NCBI RefSeq assembly: GCF_900115295.1 | Contig: NZ_FOVZ01000001.1 | Coordinates: forward strand, 434,001 to 498,000 | DNA from: Sphingomonas sp. OK281 | GTDB lineage: Bacteria; Pseudomonadota; Alphaproteobacteria; Sphingomonadales; Sphingomonadaceae | Direction of reading: 5' to 3' | DNA: 64,000 nucleotides | In this document: positions 1-9,225 of the stretch, piece by piece | Numbering within the stretch: position 1 is the stretch's first letter | Layout of the letters: the number at the start of each line of letters is the position of its first letter | Program-made: the position numbers and the translations under genes | The notes under the pieces: generated by a model | Told to the model about the DNA's origin: nothing | What the model saw: the letters and a program-made list of their open reading frames with translations, nothing else | The model's database searches: none

Positions 1-210
1 TTTGCCTGCAGATTGCGACGCTCGTCGGATCGCCGCACGCCTTCTGTAGCGGGCAATACCGCCAGCATGTCGACAACCGGAGCCTATTGGCATATCCTCG
101 CCACTGAAAGGACGGTCGCAGTTCGGCGCGCTCTTGCCGAAGTGGATGGGGCCGCGTCGCTTGTCGAGTTCTGCAAAGCCCACGCTCCGGGACGCTGGCG
201 CGAGAAATGA
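1..210 (+). CDS. possible 3' end of an unidentified gene (uncertain)
   Basis: The first frame is open from the window edge to a TGA at 208-210. An internal ATG at 67 would give a 47-residue protein ending in a basic tail (GRWREK). I do not recognise the product. The only support is packing: it would end 10 bases before the convergent exonuclease gene, a typical convergent arrangement here. The frame could equally be chance, since GC-rich DNA is open in several frames. Confidence 0.3.
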   Translation, partial: FACRLRRSSDRRTPSVAGNTASMSTTGAYWHILATERTVAVRRALAEVDGAASLVEFCKAHAPGRWREK

Positions 211-220
211 CAGCTATCCT

Positions 221-1096
221 TCAGGACTGGTCCGGTCCGGCGCCCACGTCCGCGAGGCCAAACTCGATTTCGGAGACGATTCGAATGGTGCCGCCCAGCC
301 GTCGATAATGTTCCGCCCGGCGGTACGCGCCGCTGTTGCGGATCGAATAGCTGAACGGCGCGCGTCCGGCGATCATGAGCAGCGTCGTGGTGTTGCCGAC
401 CGCCGACACGATCCGGCCGCCGAGCGCAGCGATCCGGTGGGCCAGCGCCCCGTCGCGCGGCTCGCCGAGGATCGCGATGCGCTCGCCGCTCAGTGGCCCC
501 GTCGGGGCCGGACGGGGGGCGGGGCCGGGCTTGCGCGGCGGAGCCAGCCATTCGTCGAGCGCGATCCCGGTATGGTCGATCGCCTTGACGATCACCCAGC
601 CGGCCGCGCGCGCATCGCTGAGCGCGTCGTGATGCTTGTGCGCGATCCCGAGATATTGCGCGAGCAGGCCGAGGCGGTGGCTCTCCAGGTCAGGCCAGGC
701 GCGCTTGGCAACCCGCACGCTGTCGAGCCACACCGTCTCGATCGGCGGACGGTCATGAACCCGGCAAGCCGCCGCAAGCGCGCCCTTGTCGAAATACGAG
801 TGCGCAACCGTCGTGCGGCCGTTCAGATGACGATCGACGATGGCATGGACGTCCGCGAAGCTCGGCTGGCCGACGACGTGATGTTCGGCGATGCCGTGGA
901 TCCGCGTGTTGAACAGGTGGAATTCGTCGCGCGGGTCGACGAGTGTCTCGTAGTCGAAGATCTCGCGGCCGTCGCGGAATCCGACGATGCCGATCTGGCA
1001 GATGCTGCTGACCCGCGAACATGCGGTCTCAACGTCGATGACGACGAAGTCGGGGAGTAGGGCGGCGGCATCGGCGAGCATCGCGGTCGAAAGCAT
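221..1096 (-). CDS. DEDDh 3'-5' exonuclease with C-terminal BRCT-like region
   Basis: The protein resembles the DNA polymerase III epsilon-type exonuclease family. Near residue 20 it has the first catalytic motif VVIDVETA (Asp and Glu for metal binding), then HGI in the second motif region, and HDALSDARAAG, the histidine-plus-aspartate motif of the DEDDh subgroup. After a proline-rich linker (PGPAPRPAPTGP) the last ~90 residues (GERIAILGEP, then GGRIVSAVGNTTTLL) look like a BRCT domain, a combination seen in stand-alone exonucleases of DNA repair rather than the replicative proofreading subunit. Three in-frame ATGs lie close together (1111, 1096, 1081). I chose 1096 because a GGGGG run lies just upstream. 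The role in repair is inferred from the family. Confidence 0.8.
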   Translation of the reverse strand: MLSTAMLADAAALLPDFVVIDVETACSRVSSICQIGIVGFRDGREIFDYETLVDPRDEFHLFNTRIHGIAEHHVVGQPSFADVHAIVDRHLNGRTTVAHSYFDKGALAAACRVHDRPPIETVWLDSVRVAKRAWPDLESHRLGLLAQYLGIAHKHHDALSDARAAGWVIVKAIDHTGIALDEWLAPPRKPGPAPRPAPTGPLSGERIAILGEPRDGALAHRIAALGGRIVSAVGNTTTLLMIAGRAPFSYSIRNSGAYRRAEHYRRLGGTIRIVSEIEFGLADVGAGPDQS

Positions 1097-1155
1097 CCTG
1101 CCCCCATGCACGCATGCGAGAGCTGGATAAACATCTTTGACGACAGCGGAAAAGC

Positions 1156-1232
1156 TGGTGCCCCCGGCGAGATTTGAACACGCGGCCTACGGTTTAGGAA
1201 ACCGTCGCTCTATCCGGCTGAGCTACGGGGGC
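1156..1232 (-). tRNA. tRNA-Arg (anticodon CCT)
   Basis: The minus strand folds as a cloverleaf: acceptor GCCCCCG pairing with CGGGGGC, anticodon stem ACGGT/ACCGT with loop TTCCTAA, so the anticodon is CCT, and a T arm with GTTCAAATC. CCA is encoded at the 3' end. It reads AGG codons. It stands alone between the exonuclease gene and the SWIB gene. Confidence 0.95.
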
Positions 1233-1427
1233 ATCCGGTTGCGCAGTACGACGGTCGGATGAGGCGATCAAGCGCCCGGTTGGCGATCGGCCAAAGCTGA
1301 TTGCACGGCCGTCACGAGGCAGGGCAATCAGACCCGGCGCTCGGGTAGTGGGGTCGTGTCGAGGCGATCAAGGGCGACGGGTATCGCTTACGATGCCCCG
1401 TCGCCACTTGCCGTGCAGTGCGGGCGG

Positions 1428-1688
1428 TTAGGCCTTGACGTGCTGCGAGATGTACTTGTTCATCTCGAACATCGTGCACTTGTCACGCCCGAAGACCTTC
1501 TTCAGCTTCTCGTCCGCGAGGATCTCGCGCTTGTTCTCAGGGTTCTGCAAATTGTGGGCCTTGATGTAGACCCAGACCTTGCTGATCACTTCGCTGCGCG
1601 GGAGTTTGTCGTTGCCGACGATCTCGCCGAGCTCGGGAGAGGGCTGGACGGGGGCGTGGATGCCGCCGGTCTTGGGAGCTGTAGCCAT
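1428..1688 (-). CDS. SWIB/MDM2 domain protein
   Basis: This 86-residue protein is almost entirely a SWIB/MDM2 fold, recognisable from the order LPRSEVISKVWVYIKAHNLQ, a middle ILADEKLKKVFG and the end MFEMNKYISQHV. In eukaryotes the domain belongs to chromatin remodellers; stand-alone bacterial versions have no settled function. The start at 1688 is chosen because AGGAAGG lies seven bases upstream, whereas the longer open frame has no such site. It lies about 50 bases downstream of the DUF2945 gene in the same direction, so the two are probably co-transcribed. A GC-rich inverted repeat (ACGCGCGC type) lies between them. Confidence 0.85.
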   Translation of the reverse strand: MATAPKTGGIHAPVQPSPELGEIVGNDKLPRSEVISKVWVYIKAHNLQNPENKREILADEKLKKVFGRDKCTMFEMNKYISQHVKA

Positions 1689-1735
1689 AAGCATTCCTTC
1701 CTGTTGCGCGCGTGCGTTGGGCACTGCGCGCGTGG

Positions 1736-1939
1736 TCACGCCTTGGTGAGCGCGTCCGCCTTGTGCGCTGCCTTGCCGCCCTTGTCACTCCTTACGATGA
1801 ACTGCGGCTCCTCCTTGGAGGCCTTGACGGTGTGTCCCTTGATCTTCGTATCGGCGGTCTGCTTCTTCTCGACCGTGCCATGCGCCTCGCCGCCGTGCGA
1901 TTTCCAGGTAACCTCGTCGCCCTTCTTCGGATCCTTCAT
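1736..1939 (-). CDS. DUF2945 / HVA1-family small protein
   Basis: The 67-residue product starts MKDPKKGDEVTWKSHGGEAH and continues with a short beta-rich core (GTVEKKQTADTKIKGHTV), the pattern of the hypervirulence-associated TUDOR-like family (DUF2945). The family is cytosolic and uncharacterised in bacteria. It often occurs beside stress or DNA-binding genes. The start at 1939 has AAGGAGAT ten bases upstream; a longer open frame upstream is low-quality and runs into the adhC leader. Its neighbour downstream is the SWIB protein. Confidence 0.8.
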   Translation of the reverse strand: MKDPKKGDEVTWKSHGGEAHGTVEKKQTADTKIKGHTVKASKEEPQFIVRSDKGGKAAHKADALTKA

Positions 1940-2058
1940 CGCGCCATCTCCTTGATTTGAAAGGATCAAGCGCGGGAACTCGGCATTAGTTGCATCGCCT
2001 GCGGGTTGCGGAGCCGGGGCTCGGGGGGCATCAGGGCGGCAATCAGGGAGACCGACCG

Positions 2059-3165
2059 ATGAAGACCCGCGCCGCCGTAGCCTTCGAAGCAAAAAAACCG
2101 CTCGAGATCGTCGAACTCGACCTCGAAGGGCCGAAATTCGGCGAAGTCCTCGTCGAAATCATGGCGACGGGCATATGCCACACCGACGCTTACACGCTCG
2201 ACGGCCTTGATTCGGAAGGGTTGTTTCCGAGCGTGCTCGGCCATGAGGGCGCCGGCATCGTTCGTGAGATCGGCGCGGGTGTAACCAGCGTCGCGGTCGG
2301 TGATCACGTCATCCCGCTATACACGCCCGAGTGCCGCCAGTGTAAGTCGTGCCTCAGCCAGAAGACCAACCTGTGCACCGCGATCCGCGCCACGCAAGGG
2401 AAAGGGCTGATGCCCGACGGCACGACGCGGTTCAGCTACAAGGGCCAGCCGATCTTCCACTATATGGGCTGCTCGACCTTCTCGAACTTTACGGTGTTGC
2501 CGGAGATCGCGGTCGCGAAGATCCGCGAGGACGCGCCGTTCGATACCTCGTGTTATGTCGGCTGCGGCGTCACGACGGGCGTTGGCGCGGTGGTGCATAC
2601 GGCGAAGGTCCAGCCGGGTGATACGGTCGTGGTGTTCGGGCTTGGCGGGATCGGGCTGAACGTGATCCAAGGTGCACGGCTTGCCGGCGCAGGGATGATC
2701 GTCGGTGTCGACATCAACCCGGACCGCGAGGAATGGGGACGTCGCTTTGGCATGACGCACTTCGCTAACCCGACGGATGTGGGCGACATCGTCCAGCACA
2801 TCGTCGCGCTGACCGACGGCGGTGCGGACTATACGTTCGACGCGACCGGCAACACGACCGTCATGCGGCAAGCGCTGGAGGCGTGTCATCGCGGCTGGGG
2901 TACCTCGATCGTGATCGGCGTGGCCGAGGCGGGGAAGGAGATTTCTACGCGGCCGTTCCAGCTTGTCACCGGGCGCAACTGGCGCGGGACGGCGTTCGGC
3001 GGCGCGCGTGGGCGCACCGATACACCGAAGATTGTCGACTGGTACATGAACGGGATGATCGAGATCGACCCGATGATCACGCACCGCCTGACGCTTGACG
3101 AGATCAACAAGGGCTTCGACCTGATGCACGCCGGCGAGAGCATCCGCTCCGTCGTGATCTACTGA
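2059..3165 (+). CDS. adhC: S-(hydroxymethyl)glutathione dehydrogenase / class III alcohol dehydrogenase
   Basis: Oxidises S-hydroxymethylglutathione, formed spontaneously from formaldehyde and glutathione, to S-formylglutathione with NAD+. The 368-residue length is standard for class III zinc alcohol dehydrogenases (FrmA/AdhI). Visible features are the catalytic zinc ligand region GICHTD (Cys near 40), GHEGAG, the structural zinc loop with four cysteines (CRQCKSC then NLC), and the nucleotide-binding [10 protein letters not shown] glycine motif. I start at ATG 2059, preceded by AGGGAG; the frame is open further upstream without support. It heads a three-gene operon with the VOC protein and S-formylglutathione hydrolase, which completes the oxidation to formate. 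Confidence 0.95.
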   Translation: MKTRAAVAFEAKKPLEIVELDLEGPKFGEVLVEIMATGICHTDAYTLDGLDSEGLFPSVLGHEGAGIVREIGAGVTSVAVGDHVIPLYTPECRQCKSCLSQKTNLCTAIRATQGKGLMPDGTTRFSYKGQPIFHYMGCSTFSNFTVLPEIAVAKIREDAPFDTSCYVGCGVTTGVGAVVHTAKVQPGDTVVVFGLGGIGLNVIQGARLAGAGMIVGVDINPDREEWGRRFGMTHFANPTDVGDIVQHIVALTDGGADYTFDATGNTTVMRQALEACHRGWGTSIVIGVAEAGKEISTRPFQLVTGRNWRGTAFGGARGRTDTPKIVDWYMNGMIEIDPMITHRLTLDEINKGFDLMHAGESIRSVVIY

Positions 3166-3175
3166 GGACGCGCGA

Positions 3176-3559
3176 ATGTTCAGCCATATCATGCTCGGCA
3201 CCGACGATATCGCGGCATCGAAGGCGTTCTACGACGCAGCTTTGGGTGCGCTCGGCGTGCCCGAGGGCGTCGTGGATGAATGGGGGCGGGTGGTCTACGC
3301 GCACGCCGGCGGCCGTTTCCTGCTGACCAAGCCGATCGACGGGGAGCCGGCGAGCCACGGCAACGGCAGCACGATGGGCTTCGTCGCCGCGTCGCCCGAG
3401 GCCGCCGATGCGTGGCACGCCGCTGGTCTTGCGAACGGCGGGACCGCGTGCGAGAACCCGCCGGGTATTCGGCAGGGTACCGCGGGTCGCACGCTGTATC
3501 TTGCCTATCTGCGTGATCCGTCGGGCAACAAGCTCTGTGCATTGCACCGGGTCGCGTGA
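3176..3559 (+). CDS. VOC-family (glyoxalase/bleomycin resistance fold) protein
   Basis: A 127-residue single-domain protein beginning MFSHIMLGTDDIAASKAFYD, the typical first beta-alpha-beta unit of the vicinal oxygen chelate superfamily, and ending with YLRDPSGNKLCALH, the usual second half signature. The substrate cannot be told from sequence. It starts ten bases after adhC with GAGGA as ribosome site, and its stop codon overlaps the start of the next gene (TGATG), so it is translated as part of the formaldehyde operon. A role in handling glutathione adducts is an inference from this context only. Confidence 0.85.
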   Translation: MFSHIMLGTDDIAASKAFYDAALGALGVPEGVVDEWGRVVYAHAGGRFLLTKPIDGEPASHGNGSTMGFVAASPEAADAWHAAGLANGGTACENPPGIRQGTAGRTLYLAYLRDPSGNKLCALHRVA

Positions 3560-4395
3560 TGGAGACCGTCTCCACTAGCAAGGCGTATGGCGGCACGCAG
3601 GGCGTCTACCGCCACGCCTCCCACGCGACCGGCACCGACATGACCTTCGCGGTCTACGTGCCGCCGCATAACGAGGGCGCGCGGTTGCCGGTGTTGTGGT
3701 TCCTGTCGGGCCTGACCTGCACGCACGCCAACGTCACGGACAAGGGCGAGTATCGCCGCGCGTGTGCCGAACTGGGCGTGATCCTGGTCGCGCCCGATAC
3801 CTCGCCACGCGGAGACGACGTGCCGGACGACGACGCATACGACTTCGGGAAGGGCGCGGGCTTTTACGTCGATGCGACCGAAGAGCCCTGGGCGGCGAAC
3901 TTCCGGATGCGGTCTTATGTCGAGGACGAACTTCCGGCGCTGATAGAGGCGGAGTTTCCGATGGCGGACATGGCGCGGCAGGGGATCTTTGGTCACTCGA
4001 TGGGCGGACATGGAGCGCTGACGATCGCGCTACGCAATCCGGAGCGGTTCCGCAGCGTGTCGGCGTTCGCGCCGATCGTTGCACCGTTGCAGTGCGCCTG
4101 GGGCGAGAAAGCACTCGGCGGTTATCTCGGGCCGGACCGGACGGCATGGCGGGCGTACGACGCGTGTGCGCTGATCGAGGATGGCGCGCGGGTGGCGGAG
4201 ATTCTGGTGGATCAGGGGGATGCCGATGGTTTCCTGGTCGAGCAGTTGAAGCCCGAGCTCCTCATGGCGGCGTGCGAGGGAGCAGGGATCGACCTGACGC
4301 TGCGGATGCAGCCGGAATATGATCACAGCTACAATTTCATTTCGACCTTTATGACCGATCATGTCGCTTGGCATGCGGAACGGCTCAAACGCTAA
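3559..4395 (+). CDS. fghA: S-formylglutathione hydrolase
   Basis: Hydrolyses S-formylglutathione to formate and glutathione, the second enzymatic step of glutathione-dependent formaldehyde detoxification in the cytosol. The 278-residue alpha/beta hydrolase of the esterase D type shows the oxyanion region WFLSGLTCTHANV, the nucleophile elbow FGHSMGGHGAL, an Asp in DQGDADGF and the catalytic His in YDHSYNFI. ATG 3559 overlaps the VOC stop codon by one base; a GTG one codon earlier is possible. Family length is normal and all catalytic residues are present. Confidence 0.95.
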   Translation: METVSTSKAYGGTQGVYRHASHATGTDMTFAVYVPPHNEGARLPVLWFLSGLTCTHANVTDKGEYRRACAELGVILVAPDTSPRGDDVPDDDAYDFGKGAGFYVDATEEPWAANFRMRSYVEDELPALIEAEFPMADMARQGIFGHSMGGHGALTIALRNPERFRSVSAFAPIVAPLQCAWGEKALGGYLGPDRTAWRAYDACALIEDGARVAEILVDQGDADGFLVEQLKPELLMAACEGAGIDLTLRMQPEYDHSYNFISTFMTDHVAWHAERLKR

Positions 4396-4655
4396 CTACG
4401 GTTCCGCACGCCGCGAGCCTGTCGGTCTGCAGGCCGTGCCGTCACCCTTGCCGGCTTTGGCGTCTCTCTCCCGGCGGGAGAGGGAGGGGCCCCGCGGCGT
4501 CTTGACCGTGGGAAGAATGAGGCAAGGATTAAGGTAGGCTGAGCTCTGCATGAGCGAGCACGTAGCTCTACCCACACGTCGTCTTCGGCGTCGGATCCTC
4601 CCCCGGCAGGGAGAGGATCGTCAGCGCAACCGGAGCATCCGAGGGTTGCGTCCCC

Positions 4656-7625
4656 TTAGAACTTGAACCCCGCCGCAACCCCGTACCGCCGCGGTTCGAT
4701 CGTGAAGATGTTGGTGAACAGCCCGGCCGACTGGTCCGTCACATACTGGCCGGTGATCGCGTCGTTGCCCGTCAGGTTCTGCACATATGCGCGGACGTAG
4801 AAGCGGTCTTCGCGCGCGTTGAGCTGGACCTGCATGTTGACAACTTCGTAGCCGGGGATGCGGTCGACCGCGGTGTTGAAGATGCTGGCCGCGAACCCGC
4901 CGGTATAGTTGAGGTCGGCGCGGGGGACGAGGCTCATGCCGTTGGCGAAGTCGATCGTGTACTGCGCACCGACCGACCATTTGTACGTCGGCGCTTGTGG
5001 GAGGCGATTGCCGCTGATGTTGGTCGTCACGCCGTCGAGCACTGAAACGCCGCTGGCTGCAGCGTTGGCGCCAAGCACGGAGCAGATGCCGAACGCACCG
5101 GTTGCCGCGACCGTCGGGATCGCGGTCGGTGCGCGCAGGCCGATCTGCGAATTGACCGCCGCGACATAGCCGTTCGACAGCGCGGCATTGCCCGCCACGT
5201 TCGGCACGACGACGCAGTTCGACGCGTTGGTGATGTCCTTGATGATTACCGCGTCCGAGCGCCCGCCCGACACGTCGCGTGGGTTCACCAGGAACTTGTC
5301 GCTCGAGACCTTCGAATGCAGATAGCTCGCGTTCATGTTGACCACGAACGCCGGGATCGGGCTCATGATCGCTTCGGCCTCGACGCCGTAGATATCGGCA
5401 TCGACGTTGTCATTGACCGAGGTCCGCGCGACGATCCGGCTCAGCTGGAGGTTCTTGTACTGATAGTAGAAGCCGGTGAGGTTCAGCCTGAGCTGGCCGC
5501 CGCCGAAGGTGTTCTTCGAGCCGATCTCGTAGGCGTTGACCTGCTCGGGAAGGAATGTGCTGCTGACGTTGAACATCGGCAGCAACGGCGGATTGATCCC
5601 GCCCGATTTATACCCGCGCGAATAGGACGCGTAGAGCAGGTTGTTCTCGGTGATCCGGTAGTCTAGCACCGCGCGCCCGGTCAGCCGCGAGAAGCTGACC
5701 TGCGCCTCGGCGAACTCCTGCCGGCCCGGCAAATTCGGATCGAAATCGACCGTGCCGTAATTCAGGCCCTGCTCGATGCCGGTCGCGCCGATCGGCGTCA
5801 GCACGTTGAGTGCGAGGTTACGCGCCTCGTCGGTCTTCTTGTCATGATTGTAGCGCAGGCCGACGGTCAGCTTCAGCTTGTCGGTGAACTTGAAATAGGT
5901 CTCGCCGAAAATGCCGTACGACTTCAGACGGAACTCGGTGTCGCTGTTGCGATAGAACGGCGTCGCCAGGAAATAGCCATTGCCGGCGGGCAGGCCCGCA
6001 CCCGCCGCATTCGCCGAACCGAGGATGCCGGAGGCATAATCGAGCCCGAACGAATTGACGAAATAATCGGTGTTGATCGATTTGCTGTCGACGTAGATTC
6101 CGCCGAGCAGGAAGTTGAACATCCCGTCGAAATTGCTGTCGAGATGCGCTTCGGCAGAATATTGGCGGTTCTTCTGGCGCGATCGATCGAAATCGAGGCT
6201 CTGTGGATAACAGCCGATCGAATTGCCGCCATAGATGCCGACATTGTTCGGATCAGAGGCCGACTGGCACGCGCCCCCCGCTGGACCATTGGGGATCAGC
6301 GTCTGCCGTACGCCGCCGAGGAACGCGAACGGCGATCCGGTGCGAGCCAGCGCGTTGAGCGTGGCGAGCCCGACATTGTTGGTCAACGGGTTCTCGACCG
6401 CCAGATTGTAGTCGGCGGTGCTGTCGACGACGTTACGCGTGTAGCCGCCGGTGAAGTTCAGGCTGACCGGGCCGAAATCGTGGAAGATCTTCGCGGTATA
6501 TTGCTCTTCCTCGGCGAAATAGGTCGGGCTGTAGTCGAGCGACACGGTGCGTACGTCGGTCGGGTTGACGACGCCGGTATAGGTGTCCTGACCGTACAGG
6601 CTCTGGAGGCCGAAGCGCGCCAGCGCAGGGTTGTTGACCGCGAAGAACTCGTTCGAGCTGAGCACCGCGGACAGCGTCGAATTGCCGTTCGCGGTCTCGT
6701 TGGCGAGCCGGTCGGGCAGGCAGCCGAGGATGCCGGTGGGATCGCGGTGGCACAACTGCTTCTGCAAGCGCGAGCGATCGTCCTTCTCGCGGAAATAATA
6801 GCCGATCAGGTCGATCCGGGTATCGCTGGTCGGCTCCCACGACAACGTGCCGCGGATCGAATACAGGTCGCGCCCGTCGATCTTGCGGCCGTCATAGAGG
6901 TTCTTGGTATAGCCATCGCGGTTGAGATACGTACCGGCGACGCGGATGCCGAGCGTGTCGGTGAAGGGCAGGTTGAGCATCGCCTTCACGCGCTTCGAAT
7001 CGTAGTTGCCGTATTCGAACTCGGCCGCCGAATGCACGCCGGAAAGGTCGGGCTTGGCGGAAATGAAGTTGACGACGCCCGAGGTAGCGTTGCGGCCGAA
7101 CAAGGTGCCCTGAGGCCCGCGGAGGACCTCGATCCGTTCCAGGTCGAAGAACTCGCTCTCGAACAGGCGCGTGGTCACCAGCGGCATGTCATTGACGTGG
7201 ATCGCAGTCGCGGTGTCGCAGGTCGCACCCGTACACAGGTCACCGATCCCGCGGATCGTGAAGCTGGACGTCGTGAAATTGGTCTTCGTGAACGTGACGT
7301 TCGGCAGCGTCTGCTGAAGCGCGCTCGGGTTGACGATCTGCTGCTTGGCGATGTTGTCAGCGGTAAAAGCGCTCACAGCGATCGGAACATCCTGCAGGCG
7401 TTGCGATTGGCGTTGCGCGGTAATCACGATATCCTGCGACGCATACGGGTCGGCTGGGCTACCGGTGGAGACGTTCTGCGCCGTTTGCGTCGACGGCGCT
7501 TCCTGGCCGGGACCGTTGGTGGGCGCTGTGTTTTCAGCCGACGTCGTGGTGGCCGTCTGGGCCATTGCCGGCGCAATCGACAGGAGTATCATCGCCGATG
7601 CGGCGAGCAATTCGAACTTGGCCAT
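4656..7625 (-). CDS. TonB-dependent outer-membrane receptor
   Basis: A 989-residue receptor with a cleavable signal peptide (MAKFELLAASAM to AMAQ, about 22 residues), a low-complexity Thr/Ala/Pro region, a TonB-box-like DIVITAQRQ near residue 67, a plug domain (DVPIAVSAF, FTIRGIG, IEVLRGPQGTLFGRNATSG), and a 22-strand barrel ending in the aromatic signature YGVAAGFKF. It imports a siderophore, vitamin or oligosaccharide-type ligand using the Ton system; the ligand cannot be predicted. Two cysteine pairs in extracellular loops (LCTGATC near the plug; CHRDPTGILGC) are visible. It stands alone, divergent from folE. Confidence 0.9.
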   Translation of the reverse strand: MAKFELLAASAMILLSIAPAMAQTATTTSAENTAPTNGPGQEAPSTQTAQNVSTGSPADPYASQDIVITAQRQSQRLQDVPIAVSAFTADNIAKQQIVNPSALQQTLPNVTFTKTNFTTSSFTIRGIGDLCTGATCDTATAIHVNDMPLVTTRLFESEFFDLERIEVLRGPQGTLFGRNATSGVVNFISAKPDLSGVHSAAEFEYGNYDSKRVKAMLNLPFTDTLGIRVAGTYLNRDGYTKNLYDGRKIDGRDLYSIRGTLSWEPTSDTRIDLIGYYFREKDDRSRLQKQLCHRDPTGILGCLPDRLANETANGNSTLSAVLSSNEFFAVNNPALARFGLQSLYGQDTYTGVVNPTDVRTVSLDYSPTYFAEEEQYTAKIFHDFGPVSLNFTGGYTRNVVDSTADYNLAVENPLTNNVGLATLNALARTGSPFAFLGGVRQTLIPNGPAGGACQSASDPNNVGIYGGNSIGCYPQSLDFDRSRQKNRQYSAEAHLDSNFDGMFNFLLGGIYVDSKSINTDYFVNSFGLDYASGILGSANAAGAGLPAGNGYFLATPFYRNSDTEFRLKSYGIFGETYFKFTDKLKLTVGLRYNHDKKTDEARNLALNVLTPIGATGIEQGLNYGTVDFDPNLPGRQEFAEAQVSFSRLTGRAVLDYRITENNLLYASYSRGYKSGGINPPLLPMFNVSSTFLPEQVNAYEIGSKNTFGGGQLRLNLTGFYYQYKNLQLSRIVARTSVNDNVDADIYGVEAEAIMSPIPAFVVNMNASYLHSKVSSDKFLVNPRDVSGGRSDAVIIKDITNASNCVVVPNVAGNAALSNGYVAAVNSQIGLRAPTAIPTVAATGAFGICSVLGANAAASGVSVLDGVTTNISGNRLPQAPTYKWSVGAQYTIDFANGMSLVPRADLNYTGGFAASIFNTAVDRIPGYEVVNMQVQLNAREDRFYVRAYVQNLTGNDAITGQYVTDQSAGLFTNIFTIEPRRYGVAAGFKF

Positions 7626-7689
7626 GTCAGTCCTCTCCCCGATCGTGCCGGTCTATGCCGATTCACGATTTCGTTTTTCAGGTATGGCG

Positions 7690-7718
7690 AAGTAACGACG
7701 AAAAGAATCAACCGTCAA
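7690..7718 (-). promoter_or_regulatory. candidate promoter of the TonB-dependent receptor gene
   Basis: On the minus strand TTGACG (7713-7718) is followed after 17 bases by TTACTT (7690-7695), about 65 bases before the receptor start. The -35 box is good and the -10 box weak, as is common in alphaproteobacteria. Just upstream, CCCC-GTAATCA-GGGG forms a small hairpin that could also be an operator. Confidence 0.35.
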
Positions 7719-7828
7719 CGCTTTTTGGGCCCCTGATTACGGGGATTTAGCGCGCGTTGCTGAAATGAAACAGTTGCAAAAGAGGACCCATGTTCCGATG
7801 TTTGGGTATGCTGATAAAGGGTGTTGCG

Positions 7829-8467
7829 ATGCGGGATGAAATGGACGGGGCCGAGGGACAGCCGGTTGGCGACGATGCGCTGGGTGCCGACGGCAAGGTG
7901 ATTGTGCCCGAAGACGTAGCGTCGGCGATCCGTACGTTGATCCGCTGGGCGGGCGACGATCCGACCCGCGAAGGGCTGCTCGATACGCCGCGCCGTGTTG
8001 CACGTGCGTGGAAGGAATATTGCGCCGGCTATGGCGATGATCCGGCCAAGCATCTTGAGCGCGTGTTCGAGGAAGTCGGCGGCTATGACGAGATTGTCCT
8101 GCTGAAGGACATACCGTTCCAGTCCCACTGCGAGCATCACATGGCGCCGATCATCGGCAAGGCGCACATCGCCTACCTGCCGCGCGACCATGTCGTCGGC
8201 ATCTCGAAGCTCGCGCGCGTGCTGCACGGGTTCGCGCGGCGGCTTCAGGTGCAGGAACGGCTGACCGCGGAAGTGGCCGACTGCATCTGGGACAATCTCA
8301 AGCCGCAGGGTGTCGCGGTGGTGATCGAGGCGAGCCATGCCTGCATGACCGCGCGCGGTGTCCGCACGCCGGGGGTGACGATGGTCACGAGCCGGATGAT
8401 GGGCGTGTTCCGCGAAGACGACCGCAGCCGCAAGGAAGTGCTGGCGTTGATGGGGCGTGGCGTTTGA
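7829..8467 (+). CDS. folE: GTP cyclohydrolase I
   Basis: Converts GTP to 7,8-dihydroneopterin triphosphate, the first step of pterin and folate synthesis; cytosolic homodecamer with a catalytic zinc. The 212-residue product shows [15 protein letters not shown], the zinc-site segment [19 protein letters not shown] with Cys and His ligands, [19 protein letters not shown] and the second zinc cysteine in [10 protein letters not shown], so it is a complete FolE type IA enzyme. ATG 7829 is chosen because AAAGG lies eight bases upstream; earlier in-frame starts lack one. Its stop overlaps the next gene (TGATG), beginning a three-gene pterin operon. Confidence 0.95.
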   Translation: MRDEMDGAEGQPVGDDALGADGKVIVPEDVASAIRTLIRWAGDDPTREGLLDTPRRVARAWKEYCAGYGDDPAKHLERVFEEVGGYDEIVLLKDIPFQSHCEHHMAPIIGKAHIAYLPRDHVVGISKLARVLHGFARRLQVQERLTAEVADCIWDNLKPQGVAVVIEASHACMTARGVRTPGVTMVTSRMMGVFREDDRSRKEVLALMGRGV

Positions 8468-9225
8468 TGCGAACCGTCCTGGTGACGGGCGGGGCGAAGC
8501 GGCTGGGTGCGGCGATCGTCCGGCGGCTGGCGGCAGACGGGCATGCGGTAGTGGTGCATCAAGGGCATTCGCCTGATGAGGCGGCGGCGCTGGTGACGGA
8601 GATCATTGGCAAGGGCGGTCGTGCCGCTTCGGTAGCGGGCGACCTGAGCGATCTGGGCACGATCGGCGATCTGTTCGCGGCGGCACGCTCGGCGATTGGC
8701 GGGCCGATCGACGGGCTGGTGAACTGCGCGTCGAAGTTCGAGTTCGACCGACCGCCGAGCATTGATCCGGTGCTGTTCGCCGAGCTTGGCGCGATCAATT
8801 GCGGGGCGCCGGTGCTTTTGGCTTCTGCACTGGCGTTGCAGGACGATGTTACCGATGGCGCGGTGGTCAACGTGCTTGACCAGAAGGTCGCGAACCTCAA
8901 CCCGGATTTCTTCTCGTACAGTTGCGGCAAGATCGCACTGGAGGGGGCAACGACGATGCTGGCACAGGCGCTCGGCCCGCGTATCTCCGTCAACGCGGTA
9001 TCGCCCGGGCTGACGCTGCCGAGCGGAGACCAGAGTGAGGAGGAGTTCGCGGCGGTGGCGAGCGACAATATGCTCAAGCGGCCGGTCGGCGGCCAGGCGG
9101 TCGCGGACGCGGTTGCGTGGCTGATGACAGCGAGGGGTGTAACGGGGCAGAATGTGTTCGTCGATTGCGGACAACGGTTTCTGGCACGCGACGGCGACGT
9201 GATGTTTGAGGGGCGACATGGCTGA
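8467..9225 (+). CDS. PTR1/FolM-like pteridine reductase (SDR family)
   Basis: A 252-residue short-chain dehydrogenase. The nucleotide motif is VTGGAKRLG, matching the TGxxxRxG variant of pteridine reductases (Leishmania PTR1, bacterial FolM) rather than the usual TGxxxGxG. The position normally held by the catalytic serine is Asp (NVLDQ), and the YSCGK motif supplies Tyr and Lys, giving the Asp-Tyr-Lys triad of pteridine reductases. It lies between folE and folB and overlaps both, so a NADPH-dependent reduction of dihydromonapterin, dihydrobiopterin or dihydrofolate is the best inference. The exact substrate is not shown by the sequence. Confidence 0.8.
   Translation: MRTVLVTGGAKRLGAAIVRRLAADGHAVVVHQGHSPDEAAALVTEIIGKGGRAASVAGDLSDLGTIGDLFAAARSAIGGPIDGLVNCASKFEFDRPPSIDPVLFAELGAINCGAPVLLASALALQDDVTDGAVVNVLDQKVANLNPDFFSYSCGKIALEGATTMLAQALGPRISVNAVSPGLTLPSGDQSEEEFAAVASDNMLKRPVGGQAVADAVAWLMTARGVTGQNVFVDCGQRFLARDGDVMFEGRHG

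Noticed and set aside
5844..7736. 630-codon open frame on the plus strand opposite the first TonB receptor
   Set aside because: Arg/Glu/Val/Ile-rich antisense shadow of a receptor gene with all expected motifs.
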